Shown here in pieces: positions 10,249 through 19,269 of a DNA stretch of 64,000 nt. A program made the translations under genes and the position numbers. The notes below the pieces were generated by a model. It was not told where the DNA came from. It was given only the letters and a program-made list of their open reading frames with translations, and did not search any database. Each line of letters begins with the position of its first letter. The stretch's first letter is position 1. Source of the DNA: Tuwongella immobilis (lineage in GTDB: Bacteria; Planctomycetota; Planctomycetia; Gemmatales; Gemmataceae); NCBI RefSeq assembly GCF_901538355.1, contig NZ_LR593887.1, positions 4,688,920 through 4,752,919 on the forward strand. The letters run 5' to 3'.

Positions 10249-11538
10249 TTATGACGATATATTGCGATACCGATAGGCCCAGATCGTGGTATCGTGCATG
10301 ACCACCCAGACATTCGCAGCCGGATCAAAGTAGGCTAGCCGTTTGTGGCCGCGGGGCATCGGATCACCTTGCGGCTGCAACCGCGTCCATTTCACCGCAT
10401 CGGGGTCCAATGCCCAGAGCGCATTGCTCTCGAAATGGCAGAGCAACCCATGCCCGCTGTGCGGATCGTGAGCCAACACCGACCGCGCATCATGCCCGTC
10501 CGGCGATTGGCCATCGTCGGCGTTCCCCTTCCGCAGGCGGGTCCAGGTCAATGTCGGCACATCACAGCGGAAGGTATCGCGGTGACGCTGCACGAAAATC
10601 GCCTTGCGCTTGGGATCGTAGTAGCCAATCTGTTCCGGTTCGGGTGCATTCGCTTCAAAGGCTTTGGCATCGTGCTTGGCGGTGAGCAGTTCCCAACGAT
10701 CGGCCTGGAAATCGTGCCGCCACATGCCTCGCGTTTGCCAATTATTGACGTGCCAAACCGCACCATTCCATTCGGGAAGATACTCGAGCATCCCCCCGAA
10801 AACGGAGACAAACGGCGGCTTCGATTGGGGCTGCGGCGCGTGCAGCGGTTGCCAGCGTTTCCCCTGCGGATCAAACGCCCAGAGCGGCGGCCCCGAGTCG
10901 AGTTTGGTCGGATCGCCGCCCATTTCCCGCACCATTTTCGCGGCATCCGTCACCCAAGTATTCAAAAACAGCATCCGCTTCGCCTTCGGATCATACGTCA
11001 GCCCCCACCAGGTATGCCCGACAATCGCCGGCCCACCGCGCATCGTTTGCAGCACGCCGTCCGCAACGCGAACATCCGAGCGATCTTTGCCCAAATCCAG
11101 GTATCCACGCGTCAAATCCGGGGCATACAGCATCACCCAGGTCAGTGATGGGAGATCAAATTCCCAGACATCGTTCAGCCGATGCGGAACGCCATGATTC
11201 GCACCGCAAAACAGCACCCGTTTGCGTTCCGGTGCCCAGACCATTTTCAGGCAATAATCGCGGGCGCGGGGGCCGGTGCGGTCCAACTCGAACTTGCGGG
11301 CCGTCTCGTTGAAATCGCCCACAACGGCGGCTTTTCCCAGCAGAATGCCATGATTTTCAGGGAGTTTTTGCAGTTTGTCCAGAATGTCAGCCCGTGGCGG
11401 ACAGACGGGATCAATCGGATTCGCTTCCTTTTCCTTGGCGTGAATCATCGAATTCGGAACGCAGAATGATCCGGTTGCAAGCAACGATTGGATCACAAAT
11501 TGGCGACGCTCGATGCGTCCGGGAGAGGCAAAGTGCAT
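10249..11538 (-). CDS. Exported kelch-like beta-propeller protein
   Basis: 429 residues. The N-terminus ERRQFVIQSLLATGSF is a Tat-like signal, and CGGAGAAC precedes the ATG. The body contains spaced repeats of the kelch type (LNDVWEFDLPSLTWVMLYAP, PPLWAFDPQGKRWQPLHAP, GMWRHDFQADRWELLTA, ALWALDPDAVKWTRLQPQG, VWVVMHDTTIWAYRY), each with the aromatic-D-x-x-x-x-W pattern. This suggests a five- to seven-bladed propeller and a binding role, possibly carbohydrate or protein; no catalytic residues are seen. About 180 bases separate it from the lipoprotein gene, so it may have its own transcript. Confidence 0.75.
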   Translation of the reverse strand: MHFASPGRIERRQFVIQSLLATGSFCVPNSMIHAKEKEANPIDPVCPPRADILDKLQKLPENHGILLGKAAVVGDFNETARKFELDRTGPRARDYCLKMVWAPERKRVLFCGANHGVPHRLNDVWEFDLPSLTWVMLYAPDLTRGYLDLGKDRSDVRVADGVLQTMRGGPAIVGHTWWGLTYDPKAKRMLFLNTWVTDAAKMVREMGGDPTKLDSGPPLWAFDPQGKRWQPLHAPQPQSKPPFVSVFGGMLEYLPEWNGAVWHVNNWQTRGMWRHDFQADRWELLTAKHDAKAFEANAPEPEQIGYYDPKRKAIFVQRHRDTFRCDVPTLTWTRLRKGNADDGQSPDGHDARSVLAHDPHSGHGLLCHFESNALWALDPDAVKWTRLQPQGDPMPRGHKRLAYFDPAANVWVVMHDTTIWAYRYRNISS

Positions 11539-11724
11539 GCGACGTTCTCCGAAGTGGTCAGCAGTCCGGCTACCGCGTCACCAGTGTAGCCGGGAATGCG
11601 GCCGATTCCTACTGGGCGGCGGTGAATGGCCATCCCGGTGATTCCGCGAAGCAACTCGTAGACGGGGCCGATTTGCCGCGATAGACTGACCAACCGAGAA
11701 CCGCTTGTTTTGGGAGAAATCGCC

Positions 11725-12507
11725 ATGGATCGCCGCACGTTTTTTGGAGCGACAACCGCCTTGGCCGCCACCGCTACCGCCACTGCTGCCGCCTCCGCCG
11801 ACACGCCAGGCAGCGCTCGGGATTTGCTGGAACTGCGCACCTACACGCTGTCGCCGGGTAAGCTGCCCATTCTGGAAAATTACCTGAAAACCGCGTTCAT
11901 TCCCGCCGTGAAGCGGCTGAAATCCGGCCCGGTGGGAGTGTTCATCAACCCCGCCGACGGCAACGAACAAAAAGTGTTCGTGCTGATTGTCCACAGCAGC
12001 ATCACCGGCGTCACCACGTTGGCCCAAGCCCTCTCCAGCGATGCGGAATATCTGGCCGCCGCTAAGGAATTTCTCGAAGCCAAAGCCGCCGATCCCGTCT
12101 ACCGACGGATCGAAAGTTCGCTGATGCTCGCCTTCGAGGGGATGCCGAAACTGGAACGCCCGGACACCACCAAGAACCGCCTGCTGAATCTGCGAATTTA
12201 CGAAAGCCACAACGAGCGCTCCGCCGCGAAGAAGGTGGAAATGTTCGAGAAGGGCGAACTCGACATTTTCCGCCGCGTTGGGCTGACGCCGGTGTTTTTC
12301 GCCTCGACAATCGCCGGCGCTGCGATGCCGAATCTCACCTATTTGTTGGTCTTCCCGGATGATGGCGGGCGGCAATCGGCGTGGAATGTCTTCCGTGCCG
12401 ATCCTGCGTGGCTGAAATTGAAGGCCATGCCGGAATACGCCGACAAAGAAATTGTCTCGAAGATCACCAATTATGTGCTGACGCCGGCTCCGTATTCGGA
12501 AATTTAA
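11725..12507 (+). CDS. NIPSNAP family protein, Tat-exported
   Basis: 260 residues from the ATG at 11725 (GGGAGAA upstream). A Tat signal, MDRRTFFGATTALAATATAT, is followed by two NIPSNAP-type ferredoxin-like alpha/beta barrel repeats: LLELRTYTLSPGKLPILENY in the first and LLNLRIYESHNERSAAKKVE in the second, the second ending with VFRADPAWLKLKA. Planctomycetes have many such secreted NIPSNAP proteins; the function is unknown. It stands alone, divergent from the kelch-like gene and convergent with kdpD, with a strong hairpin after its stop. Confidence 0.88.
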   Translation: MDRRTFFGATTALAATATATAAASADTPGSARDLLELRTYTLSPGKLPILENYLKTAFIPAVKRLKSGPVGVFINPADGNEQKVFVLIVHSSITGVTTLAQALSSDAEYLAAAKEFLEAKAADPVYRRIESSLMLAFEGMPKLERPDTTKNRLLNLRIYESHNERSAAKKVEMFEKGELDIFRRVGLTPVFFASTIAGAAMPNLTYLLVFPDDGGRQSAWNVFRADPAWLKLKAMPEYADKEIVSKITNYVLTPAPYSEI

Positions 12508-12529
12508 TCGCAGCCGTTGCATCCACGTT

Positions 12530-12570
12530 GCGATCATTCCCGGAACCGTCTTGCCCCCTGGAATGATCGC
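12530..12570. terminator. Convergent intergenic inverted repeat
   Basis: GCGATCATTCC at 12530-12540 and its exact complement GGAATGATCGC at 12560-12570 form an 11 bp stem with a 19-base loop between the NIPSNAP stop and the convergent kdpD stop. No T tract follows on either strand, so it may be an RNA 3'-end stabiliser or a non-canonical terminator. Confidence 0.55.
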
Positions 12571-12581
12571 TCACGGATTGC

Positions 12582-13769
12582 TCACGGATCGCCCGCGGAT
12601 CGTGGATCGGGAGGCATCCCGTCCTGCTCGGTATCGCGTCGGTCTCGCACATCAATCAGCGTAATATCCACTCCTGGAAGCACTTGCAGCAATCGATCCA
12701 GCGCCGTTTGGCCAAACCACCGCTGATACCACGGCCGCCTAGTCCGCCCCATGACGATATGGGTGATGCGATATTCGGTGACAAATGCCGAGACGGCCGC
12801 CTCGAAACTGGGGCCGTTGAATGGCAGCGAGATTCCGCCCAATTGTGTGGCCAAGGCCAGCGATTCGCTCACCTGCCGCTGCGTGGCCGCATCGATTCGA
12901 TCCGATCGTTCCTGGGGCGTTTGCACATAAACCGCATACCAAGGCGCATTGAGCCGATCCGCAAGCCGGGCCGTTTTCCTCAGCAATCGATGCGCGTTGG
13001 GACTCCGCGAACTCAGGCCGACCATCACCCGTTCCGAGCCATGTTGGGCCGAAGTCCCATACTTTTGCCGCTGACGATCCAGCGTGTTGGCGATTTCTTC
13101 GAGTGCCAATTCCCGCAGCCGCGTTAAGTTATCCGCCGTGAAAAAATGCGACAGCGCCCGCTCCACGCGTTCCATGGGATAGACTTTCCCGCCTCGCAGC
13201 CGATCTTGCAAATCCTCCGCCGGAACATCCACATTCACAATCTGATCCGCCTGGGCCAGCACATAGTCCGGCACCCGTTCTTTCACCTTCACCTGCGTGA
13301 ATTGTTCGATGAGATCGTACAAACTCTCCAAATGCTGGATATTCATGGTGGTGATGACATGAATTCCCGCACGAAGCAGTTGCTCGACATCCTGATAACG
13401 CTTGGCGTTTCGACTTCCCGGGGCGTTGGTGTGGGCCAATTCGTCGATCAGCGCGACCGTCGGCCGACGGGCCAGCAGTGCCTCCAGGTCCAATTCTTCC
13501 AGGGTCACACCGCGATATTCAATGCGGCGACGGGGCAGTTGCGGCAGTGTGCCGATCTGGGCGATTGTCTCGGTTCGGCCATGGGTTTCGACCACGCCGA
13601 TGACCACATCCACGCCTTGTTTCTGAAGCCGTTGCCCTTCTTGAAGCATCTCGAAGGTTTTGCCGACGCCGGGGGCAAACCCCAGATACACCTTCAATCG
13701 GCCCCGTTGTTGGCGACGAATCAGCCCGAGAAAATGCTCAGGCCGAGGTCGCTCGTCGGTCGCACTCAT
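12582..13769 (-). CDS. kdpD: Truncated KdpD: sensor (KdpD) domain plus universal-stress-protein domain, no kinase
   Basis: 395 residues. The ATG at 13769 overlaps the kinase stop as ATGA and has GGAGGGGG upstream. The N-terminal KdpD P-loop domain (about 24-230) has Walker A GFAPGVGKT (30-38), Walker B VALIDELAHTNAPG and TTMNIQHLESLYDLI. A Usp domain follows (about 245-375): VMVGLSSRSPNAHRLL, SRS, then exactly 20 residues, then WYAVY. This aligns with the SxS-x20-FTAxY c-di-AMP signature reported for S. aureus KdpD, with FT replaced by WY. The four membrane helices, GAF, HisKA and ATPase domains of full KdpD (about 900 residues) are absent. It probably senses K+ or nucleotide status and acts on the separate kinase encoded just upstream in the same operon. 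Confidence 0.9.
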   Translation of the reverse strand: MSATDERPRPEHFLGLIRRQQRGRLKVYLGFAPGVGKTFEMLQEGQRLQKQGVDVVIGVVETHGRTETIAQIGTLPQLPRRRIEYRGVTLEELDLEALLARRPTVALIDELAHTNAPGSRNAKRYQDVEQLLRAGIHVITTMNIQHLESLYDLIEQFTQVKVKERVPDYVLAQADQIVNVDVPAEDLQDRLRGGKVYPMERVERALSHFFTADNLTRLRELALEEIANTLDRQRQKYGTSAQHGSERVMVGLSSRSPNAHRLLRKTARLADRLNAPWYAVYVQTPQERSDRIDAATQRQVSESLALATQLGGISLPFNGPSFEAAVSAFVTEYRITHIVMGRTRRPWYQRWFGQTALDRLLQVLPGVDITLIDVRDRRDTEQDGMPPDPRSAGDP

Positions 13770-15625
13770 GCCCCCTCCGGCCATGTCGGCAGCGTGATGA
13801 GAAACGTGGTTCCTTGGCCCGGCGTGCTGATACAGCGAATGTCGCCCTGGTGCGCGGTGATCACTTCCCGAACAATCGCCAGCCCCAATCCGGTTCCGGG
13901 AGTGGTCACGCGATCGGGCACGCGAAAAAATCGCTCGAAAACATGGGGCAAATACTCTTCGGGAATGCCAATTCCAGTATCAGACACGGCCACTTGAATC
14001 GTCCCAGTCGCGCCCCGTGATGCGCTCAACGTGATCGTTCCCCCGGAATCGGTATACGCCAGGGCGTTATCCAGCAGATTGTTCAGCGCCCGGGCCATCT
14101 TTTCCCGATCGACCAGCACCATGGGCAACTCGCCGGGATCGTTCACGACGAGCGATAAATGCTTGTCTTCTGCCCGCGATGCAGCCTCATCCGCCGCCAG
14201 TTGCAGCAATTCGCCCGGCGTCATCGGCTGGCGGTCGAGTTGCTCGCGGCCATCTTCCAGCTTCGCCAGAGCGAGCAAATGCTCGATCAACCGCAACAGC
14301 CGCTCCGTGTTGTCGCGGGCCTCGATGAGCAGTTCGATTTGCTTCGGTTCCAGCGGGCCGACGACCTCTTCCAGCAGCACATGCACGGCCAATCGCACGC
14401 TGGTCAGCGGGGTTTTCAGCTCGTGACTGACCGTTGCCACCCAATCCGATTTCAACTGATCCATCAGGCGAAATCGCGTGATGTCGTGCAGAACAATCGC
14501 CACGCCAAGCAGCTCCGAATCGGGCGAGCGAATCGGCCGAATTTGCGGCAAAAACAGGCGATCTTCCCCGGATTGGCGAAAACTGACGGCCTGGTCAAAC
14601 CCCGTGGCCGGTATTTCGCGTTGCTCCCGAAACGCCGTGTCAATGGCCGCGTGCAGCGACTCCGGCGGCACCCATTGCGCGGGTTGTTCCTGATCGGTTG
14701 GCGGTCGCACGCCGAGCAGTTGCTGGGCTGTGGGATTGGCCACCTCGACCCGCCCCAATGGGTCCATCACAATCACCGGATCGGTGAACGAATCGATGGT
14801 CGCTTGGGCGGTCTCGCGTGCCCGCATCAGCCGTTCCATATGTGTTTGGCGATAGGCGCGGAGTTTGGCGGTCATCGCATTGAATGCGGTCGCCAACTCG
14901 CCGATTTCGTCCCGCTGCGATTCGGGAATGATGCAATGGAGCTGCCCACCGCCGATTGCGGTGACGGCCTCGGTCAGCGATTGAATCGGCCCCAAAATCA
15001 CTCGCAGCAGCCACCAAACGGCCACCGCCCCCAACAGCAAGGCCGTTCCCAGGGCGAGAAAGAGTCCCCACACCGAAACGCGACCCATTTCTTTGGCGCG
15101 GCGACTGGTCTCGTGCATGGTCGATTCGTTGAGATCGCGGATTTCCTGCACCCTTTCGACGGCCGATTGCCAGGATACCAGCCAACCGGCTTGCCGGTCG
15201 CGGCCTTGGAATGCGGCGCGGCGCGCCTCGCGGCTGCCGAGTTTGGCAAAATCGGCGTCTTGGAGCGACAGTCGATTCACGGCAGCTTCTAACTGTTGCA
15301 CCAAACGCGGCTCATCGGGATAGATCGTCAGGTTGTTCGATTCAATCTGCAATTGCTGATTGATTTCGTTCCAGATCGAATCGACTGATGGTCGCTCATT
15401 TCCCGTTGATTGCGAGGCAATTTCCGTGATGCGCCGTAATTCGTGCAGCGCCATTTCGAGCCGATTCATCGCTCGCACGCTGTCGTAATTTTCCCGCAAA
15501 ATGGCCTCGCCTTGTTCGCCGAGTCGGGCGAGCAGCCAGATGCCGGTGCCGCCGATCGCCAGCAGCAGCAGCATCAACGGCGTGACGGTCAGCAAGATGC
15601 GCCGACGAAGGGAAAGCATCATCAT
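13766..15625 (-). CDS. Membrane sensor histidine kinase (HAMP-PAS-HisKA-HATPase), KinB/NtrB-like
   Basis: 619 residues. TM1 is near residues 8-31 (LLTVTPLMLLLLAIGGTGIW); a periplasmic four-helix-type region runs to TM2 near 185-206 (LFLALGTALLLGAVAVWWLL). A HAMP linker follows (RDEIGELATAFNAMTAKLRA), then PAS (IDSFTDPVIVMDPLGRVEVA), HisKA with VSHELKTPL (phospho-acceptor H near 401), and an ATPase domain with N box NNLLDNALAY, G1 DTGIGIP and G2 GTGLGLA. It is bounded by ATGA overlaps with the sigma54 activator upstream and truncated kdpD downstream, so the three are translated as a unit. It likely supplies the kinase half missing from this KdpD and phosphorylates the NtrC-type regulator. Stimulus is inferred from context. 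Confidence 0.92.
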   Translation of the reverse strand: MMMLSLRRRILLTVTPLMLLLLAIGGTGIWLLARLGEQGEAILRENYDSVRAMNRLEMALHELRRITEIASQSTGNERPSVDSIWNEINQQLQIESNNLTIYPDEPRLVQQLEAAVNRLSLQDADFAKLGSREARRAAFQGRDRQAGWLVSWQSAVERVQEIRDLNESTMHETSRRAKEMGRVSVWGLFLALGTALLLGAVAVWWLLRVILGPIQSLTEAVTAIGGGQLHCIIPESQRDEIGELATAFNAMTAKLRAYRQTHMERLMRARETAQATIDSFTDPVIVMDPLGRVEVANPTAQQLLGVRPPTDQEQPAQWVPPESLHAAIDTAFREQREIPATGFDQAVSFRQSGEDRLFLPQIRPIRSPDSELLGVAIVLHDITRFRLMDQLKSDWVATVSHELKTPLTSVRLAVHVLLEEVVGPLEPKQIELLIEARDNTERLLRLIEHLLALAKLEDGREQLDRQPMTPGELLQLAADEAASRAEDKHLSLVVNDPGELPMVLVDREKMARALNNLLDNALAYTDSGGTITLSASRGATGTIQVAVSDTGIGIPEEYLPHVFERFFRVPDRVTTPGTGLGLAIVREVITAHQGDIRCISTPGQGTTFLITLPTWPEGA

Positions 15626-16956
15626 CCGAGTTTCTTTCGTTTGCGGTACAGGGTGCTGGGATCGATGCCAAGGATGGTCGCAGCGTCTTCGAGTGAAGCG
15701 CTGGTGGCGATGACGCGGCGAATGTGCTCCGCTTCCAAGGCTTCCAGAGTCACCGGTCCGCCGACTTCGATTCGGCCCGCGCTCGGGAGTTGGGCCAACT
15801 GATGGGGCAGATGCCGCAGATCCACCTCGGAATCCATCGTGAGAATCACCCCGCGTTCAATGGCGTTGCGGAGTTCGCGGAGGTTTCCCGGCCAGCGATG
15901 CCGATAGATCGCCGCTTCGGCCTCGGGGGTGAATCCGTGGAGTTCTTTGCCAGTTTGCCGGGCAAAAAACTGCAACAAATGCCGGGCGATGGCGAGCAAA
16001 TCCCGCCGCCGTTCCCGCAGTGGTGGCAGCGATAACTCGATGACATTGAGCCGATACAGGAGATCTTCGCGGAATCGCCCGGCGGCGACATCCGCTTCCA
16101 GATCGCGATTCGTCGCTGCCAGAATGCGGACATCGGCGGTGCGCGTGCGGGCCTCGCCAACGCGCTCGTACTGTTTTTCCTGCAAGAATCGCAGCAATTT
16201 CGGCTGGAGCGACACCGGCAAATCGCCGATTTCGTCGAGAAACAACGTCCCGCCATCCGCCGCAGCGACTTTCCCCTCCGTCGCTTCGACCGCACCCGTG
16301 AATGCGCCGCGAGCGTGCCCAAATAGCTCACTTTCGAGCAATTCTGCGGACAAACTGGGACAATTCACGGGTATCATCGGTCGGCCAACGCGCTTACTGC
16401 GCTGGTGAATCGCCCGCGCCAGCACGCCTTTGCCGGTGCCGCTTTCGCCGCGAATCAGCACGGCGGCATCGGTCGGGGCGACTCGGAACGCCACGTCCAG
16501 GGTCGATTGCACCTGCGGTTCGTCGGTGCTGAGATCCAATTCCGGCACCGCCGCCCGCATCTGTTCGCGCAGCGAATCGACTTCGCGTTGCAGTCCGCGC
16601 ACCTGCTCCCATCGTGCCAGCAGCAGCCGCAACTGCTCGGGGGTAAACGGTTTGGGGAGATAGTCGAAGGCACCCCGACGCATCGCTTCCACCGCGGTAT
16701 CCACGGCGGCGAAGGCAGTCATGACCACAATGCCCACACCAGGCGAGCGCATCCGCATCGTCGGCAGCAATTCCAGGCCGGATTCCTGGCCCAATCGCAG
16801 GTCGAGAAACACCAGATCGATGCGTTCGCTCCCCAGCATGGACAGCGCAGCGGTGCCGGTGCCCGCTTCGGTAACGCGGTGGCCTTGCGATTCCAGCGTC
16901 AGCCGCAGTGTGCGCCGCAGACTGGCGACATCATCGACGATCAACACCTGCAACAC
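15622..16956 (-). CDS. Sigma54-dependent NtrC-type response regulator (putative kdp activator)
   Basis: 444 residues from the GTG at 16956, chosen because GAGGGGGAGAAC abuts it and the receiver begins at once (VLQVLIVDDVASL); the frame is open to 17214 without coding character. Receiver: D8-D9, phospho-acceptor D52 in FLDLR, and K in LPKPFTPEQ. The AAA+ domain has Walker A GESGTGKG, the sigma54-contacting GAFTGA loop in ESELFGHARGAFTGA, and Walker B GGTLFLDEIGDL. The C-terminal Fis-type helix-turn-helix is LEDAATILGIDPSTLYRKRK. Known kdp systems use KdpE, an OmpR-type regulator; none is present here. Its position, first in the kinase/kdpD operon and divergent from kdpFABC with sigma54-type sites between them, makes it the likely kdp activator. 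Confidence 0.93.
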   Translation of the reverse strand: MLQVLIVDDVASLRRTLRLTLESQGHRVTEAGTGTAALSMLGSERIDLVFLDLRLGQESGLELLPTMRMRSPGVGIVVMTAFAAVDTAVEAMRRGAFDYLPKPFTPEQLRLLLARWEQVRGLQREVDSLREQMRAAVPELDLSTDEPQVQSTLDVAFRVAPTDAAVLIRGESGTGKGVLARAIHQRSKRVGRPMIPVNCPSLSAELLESELFGHARGAFTGAVEATEGKVAAADGGTLFLDEIGDLPVSLQPKLLRFLQEKQYERVGEARTRTADVRILAATNRDLEADVAAGRFREDLLYRLNVIELSLPPLRERRRDLLAIARHLLQFFARQTGKELHGFTPEAEAAIYRHRWPGNLRELRNAIERGVILTMDSEVDLRHLPHQLAQLPSAGRIEVGGPVTLEALEAEHIRRVIATSASLEDAATILGIDPSTLYRKRKKLG

Positions 16957-17013
16957 GTTCTCCCCCTCATGGATGAATTCCCCACGAATCCACCGCGTCG
17001 CCCGGAAAATCAG

Positions 17014-17029
17014 TGCAATTGGTGTGCCG
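17014..17029 (-). promoter_or_regulatory. Candidate sigma54 (-24/-12) promoter for the regulator operon
   Basis: Read on the minus strand: CGGCAC, ACCAA, TTGCA. The consensus is TGGCAC-N5-TTGCA, so only the first base differs and the GG-to-GC spacing is exact. Transcription would start near 17003, about 47 bases before the GTG of the NtrC-type gene. This suggests autoregulation by the activator it encodes. Confidence 0.6.
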
Positions 17030-17130
17030 ATTCGCCCGAAAATCTGCCCACGCTCCAAGCATCCGCACCAATTCGGGAGGATTCGCGGCATCCGCCCCCG
17101 ACGATTCATCATCGCACGTTCCCGCCACAT

Positions 17131-17156
17131 TGCAACTTGCACGATGCGGCATGCAA
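17131..17156. promoter_or_regulatory. Candidate enhancer (UAS) for the NtrC-type regulator
   Basis: Three TTGCA/TGCAA half-sites cluster here: TGCAA at 17131, TTGCAC at 17137 and ATGCAA ending at 17156. The last two form an imperfect 20 bp dyad (TTGCAC, 8 bases, ATGCAA), the size and symmetry typical of sites for Fis-type helix-turn-helix activators. It lies roughly 100 bases upstream of both candidate sigma54 promoters, so one bound activator could loop to either. Regulatory function is inferred from position. Confidence 0.4.
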
Positions 17157-17243
17157 TTCGCCCGATGCCCGCCGGTGGGCGATGTCGCGAGAAAATCACA
17201 CAACCTATTTCCAAATCAACACTTACGTTAATTCAGATTCAAA

Positions 17244-17259
17244 TGGCACGACAAATGCG
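17244..17259 (+). promoter_or_regulatory. Candidate sigma54 (-24/-12) promoter for the kdp operon
   Basis: TGGCAC, GACAA, ATGCG: the -24 element is perfect, spacing is exact, and the -12 element keeps the invariant GC (ATGC instead of TTGC). Transcription would start near 17270, about 30 bases before the first small gene of the kdp operon. Confidence 0.6.
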
Positions 17260-17300
17260 TTTGGTGAACCGTCGCCCCCCAAAATTGAGGAATCCAAACG

Positions 17301-17390
17301 ATGAGCAGTGACTTGCTGGGATATTGCGGATTGGGGCTGGTCTGCCTGGGAGTGATCTTCGCATTCGCCTTGGCGTGCGAACGGGTATGA
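17301..17390 (+). CDS. 29-residue single-helix membrane microprotein leading the kdp operon
   Basis: ATG at 17301 is preceded by GAGGAA eight bases upstream and ends with TGA; 29 residues. MSSDLLGYCGLGLVCLGVIF continues as a hydrophobic helix ending in ALACERV, one predicted transmembrane segment. It lies 11 bases before kdpF and downstream of the candidate sigma54 promoter. It may be a second small accessory subunit beside KdpF. Its helix-then-charged-tail layout resembles other respiratory or transport microproteins, but I cannot name a family. Coding status rests on ribosome binding site, composition and operon position. Confidence 0.6.
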   Translation: MSSDLLGYCGLGLVCLGVIFAFALACERV

Positions 17391-17401
17391 GGGCATCAAC
17401 C

Positions 17402-17482
17402 ATGCTGATTCTAACTGCTGGTGTGACGGTGGTGGTTCTGGGATATTTGCTCGTGGCGCTGTTGCGGCCCGAGTGGTTTTAA
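17402..17482 (+). CDS. kdpF: KdpF, small subunit of the potassium-transporting ATPase
   Basis: 26 residues: one membrane helix ending in the typical KdpF tail LGYLLVALLRPEWF. KdpF is a single-pass peptide that stabilises the KdpFABC complex. Its TAA stop is embedded in AAGGAGGGG, the ribosome binding site of kdpA, so the two are tightly coupled. Confidence 0.88.
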   Translation: MLILTAGVTVVVLGYLLVALLRPEWF

Positions 17483-17496
17483 GGAGGGGCCGACCG

Positions 17497-19269
17497 ATGT
17501 GGTGGTTCCCGGTGGTGATAGTCGGAATTTCGACGGGTTTGGCGATTCCGTTGGGGCGGCGAATGGCCCGGATTTTGGATCGCCCCGCGAGCAATCGCCT
17601 GGAGCGCTGGCTGGATAGCGGCCCACAAGCGTGGAAGCCGTATGTGCTGGCGATGCTCAGCTTCAATGTGGCGGTATTTGTGCTGGGATTTCTCATTCTG
17701 GCGTGTCAGCCGCTGCTGCCACTGAATCCGGACGGCAAGGGAATGCTCGCGCCGTCCACCGTGTTCAACACGGCGGCATCGTTTCTGACCAATACGAATT
17801 TGCAGCACTATTCGGGCGAAGTGCATTTGTCACATTTTAGTCAACTTGGGTTCATTGCTTGGAAACAATTCGTCACTCCCGCGATTGGTTTGGCCGCATT
17901 ATTGGCGGTGATTCGCGGCTTGCGTGGCGACCCGCATTTGGGCAATTTCTACCTGGATTTGTGGCGGGGAGTTGTGGGGGTATTTCTGCCGTTGGCGCTG
18001 ATTGTCGGCCTGCTGCTGATCGCTGGTGGGGTGCCGATGACGCTCGACGGGGCGGAGACGGTGACGACGCTCGAAGGCGGCAGCCAGACCATCTCCCGTG
18101 GCCCGGTTGCGGCGGTGGTGGCGATCAAGCAACTCGGCACCAACGGCGGCGGATACTTCGGCACCAACTCCGCGCATCCGCTGGAAAATCCAACGGCGTG
18201 GACCAACATGCTGGAATGCATCTGCATCCTGTTGGTCCCGATGGCCTGCGTGGTGATGTACGGCCGCATGCTGTCGCAACCAACGTCAACGCCATCTGCA
18301 ACAACTGCGAGCGCATCGACGATCGATCGCCCGCGTGAACGCGTTGGCAGCATGCGCGAAGCAACGGTCATTTTCGGCGTCATGCTGCTGTTTTTGGGGG
18401 TGTTCCTGGCCTGGGGCATCGTCACGGATTCGCTCGCGCCCAATCCCGGTCTGCGGGGGCTGCCGATCGATTCCAGCAGTGGGAATCTCGAAGGCAAGGA
18501 ACTCCGATTCGGTCCCGTCGCCGGGCCGGTTTGGGCCGCCTGCACCACCGCCACCAGCAATGGCTCGGTGAACTGCATGCACGATAGCCTGAATCCGCTG
18601 GCGGGGCTGACACCGTTGGCCGGCATGTGGCTGAACTGCATTTTCGGCGGGGTTGGTGTGGGGTTAATCAACTTTCTGGTGATGCTGGTGGTGGCGGTCT
18701 TTCTGGCCGGGCTGATGGTGGGCCGCACGCCGGAATACCTGGGAAAGAAGGTCGAAGCCCGTGAAATGAAGCTCGCCATGCTGGCGCTGCTGATTCACCC
18801 GCTGATGATTTTGGCCCCGACCGGAATCGCCGCCATCAGCGATTGGGGCGTGGGAGCGACCAACAACCCCGGCCCGCACGGATTGACGGAAATGCTGTAC
18901 GAATTCACGTCGGCATCGGCGAATAACGGCTCGGGATTTGAAGGTTTGGCGGACACCGTGGGGACTGCGGCCGATGCGGCGAATCCCGAAAAGGCCGATG
19001 CGGTCCGCCGAGCGATGGTTTGGGACATCACCACGGGCATCATCATGTTGCTCTGTCGGTTCGTGCCGATCATCGCCCCAATTGCGCTGGCGGCATCACT
19101 CGCCAGCAAGAAACGCACGCCCGTGACGGTTGGCACACTCCGCACGGACACGCTGACCTTTGCCGGTGTGCTGATCGGGACCATCGTGCTGATTGGTGCC
19201 CTGTTGTTCCTGCCGGTCGCCGCATTGGGACCGATCGCGGAACAGTTGCAATGGGAGATGCAATCATGA
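17497..19269 (+). CDS. kdpA: KdpA, potassium-binding channel-like subunit
   Basis: 590 residues from the ATG at 17497 (strong AAGGAGGGG). KdpA is the K+-selective translocating subunit, related to Trk/Ktr channels. Filter segments are visible: [41 protein letters not shown] and NNGSGFEGL. About ten membrane helices occur across the length. It overlaps kdpB by ATGA. Length matches the family (about 560-600). One periplasmic loop (near 345-385, residues around [20 protein letters not shown]) is cysteine-containing and not among the conserved filter motifs. Confidence 0.96.
   Translation: MWWFPVVIVGISTGLAIPLGRRMARILDRPASNRLERWLDSGPQAWKPYVLAMLSFNVAVFVLGFLILACQPLLPLNPDGKGMLAPSTVFNTAASFLTNTNLQHYSGEVHLSHFSQLGFIAWKQFVTPAIGLAALLAVIRGLRGDPHLGNFYLDLWRGVVGVFLPLALIVGLLLIAGGVPMTLDGAETVTTLEGGSQTISRGPVAAVVAIKQLGTNGGGYFGTNSAHPLENPTAWTNMLECICILLVPMACVVMYGRMLSQPTSTPSATTASASTIDRPRERVGSMREATVIFGVMLLFLGVFLAWGIVTDSLAPNPGLRGLPIDSSSGNLEGKELRFGPVAGPVWAACTTATSNGSVNCMHDSLNPLAGLTPLAGMWLNCIFGGVGVGLINFLVMLVVAVFLAGLMVGRTPEYLGKKVEAREMKLAMLALLIHPLMILAPTGIAAISDWGVGATNNPGPHGLTEMLYEFTSASANNGSGFEGLADTVGTAADAANPEKADAVRRAMVWDITTGIIMLLCRFVPIIAPIALAASLASKKRTPVTVGTLRTDTLTFAGVLIGTIVLIGALLFLPVAALGPIAEQLQWEMQS

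Noticed and set aside
12571-12610. TCACGGAT-type short direct repeats near the kdpD stop
   Set aside because: Two or three imperfect copies partly within the kdpD coding end; too few and short to call a repeat element.
17157-17214. ATG/GTG starts upstream of 16956 extending the sigma54 activator to 530 residues
   Set aside because: The extension overlaps the candidate sigma54 site and enhancer, has no domain, and the GTG at 16956 has a strong ribosome binding site directly before the receiver domain.
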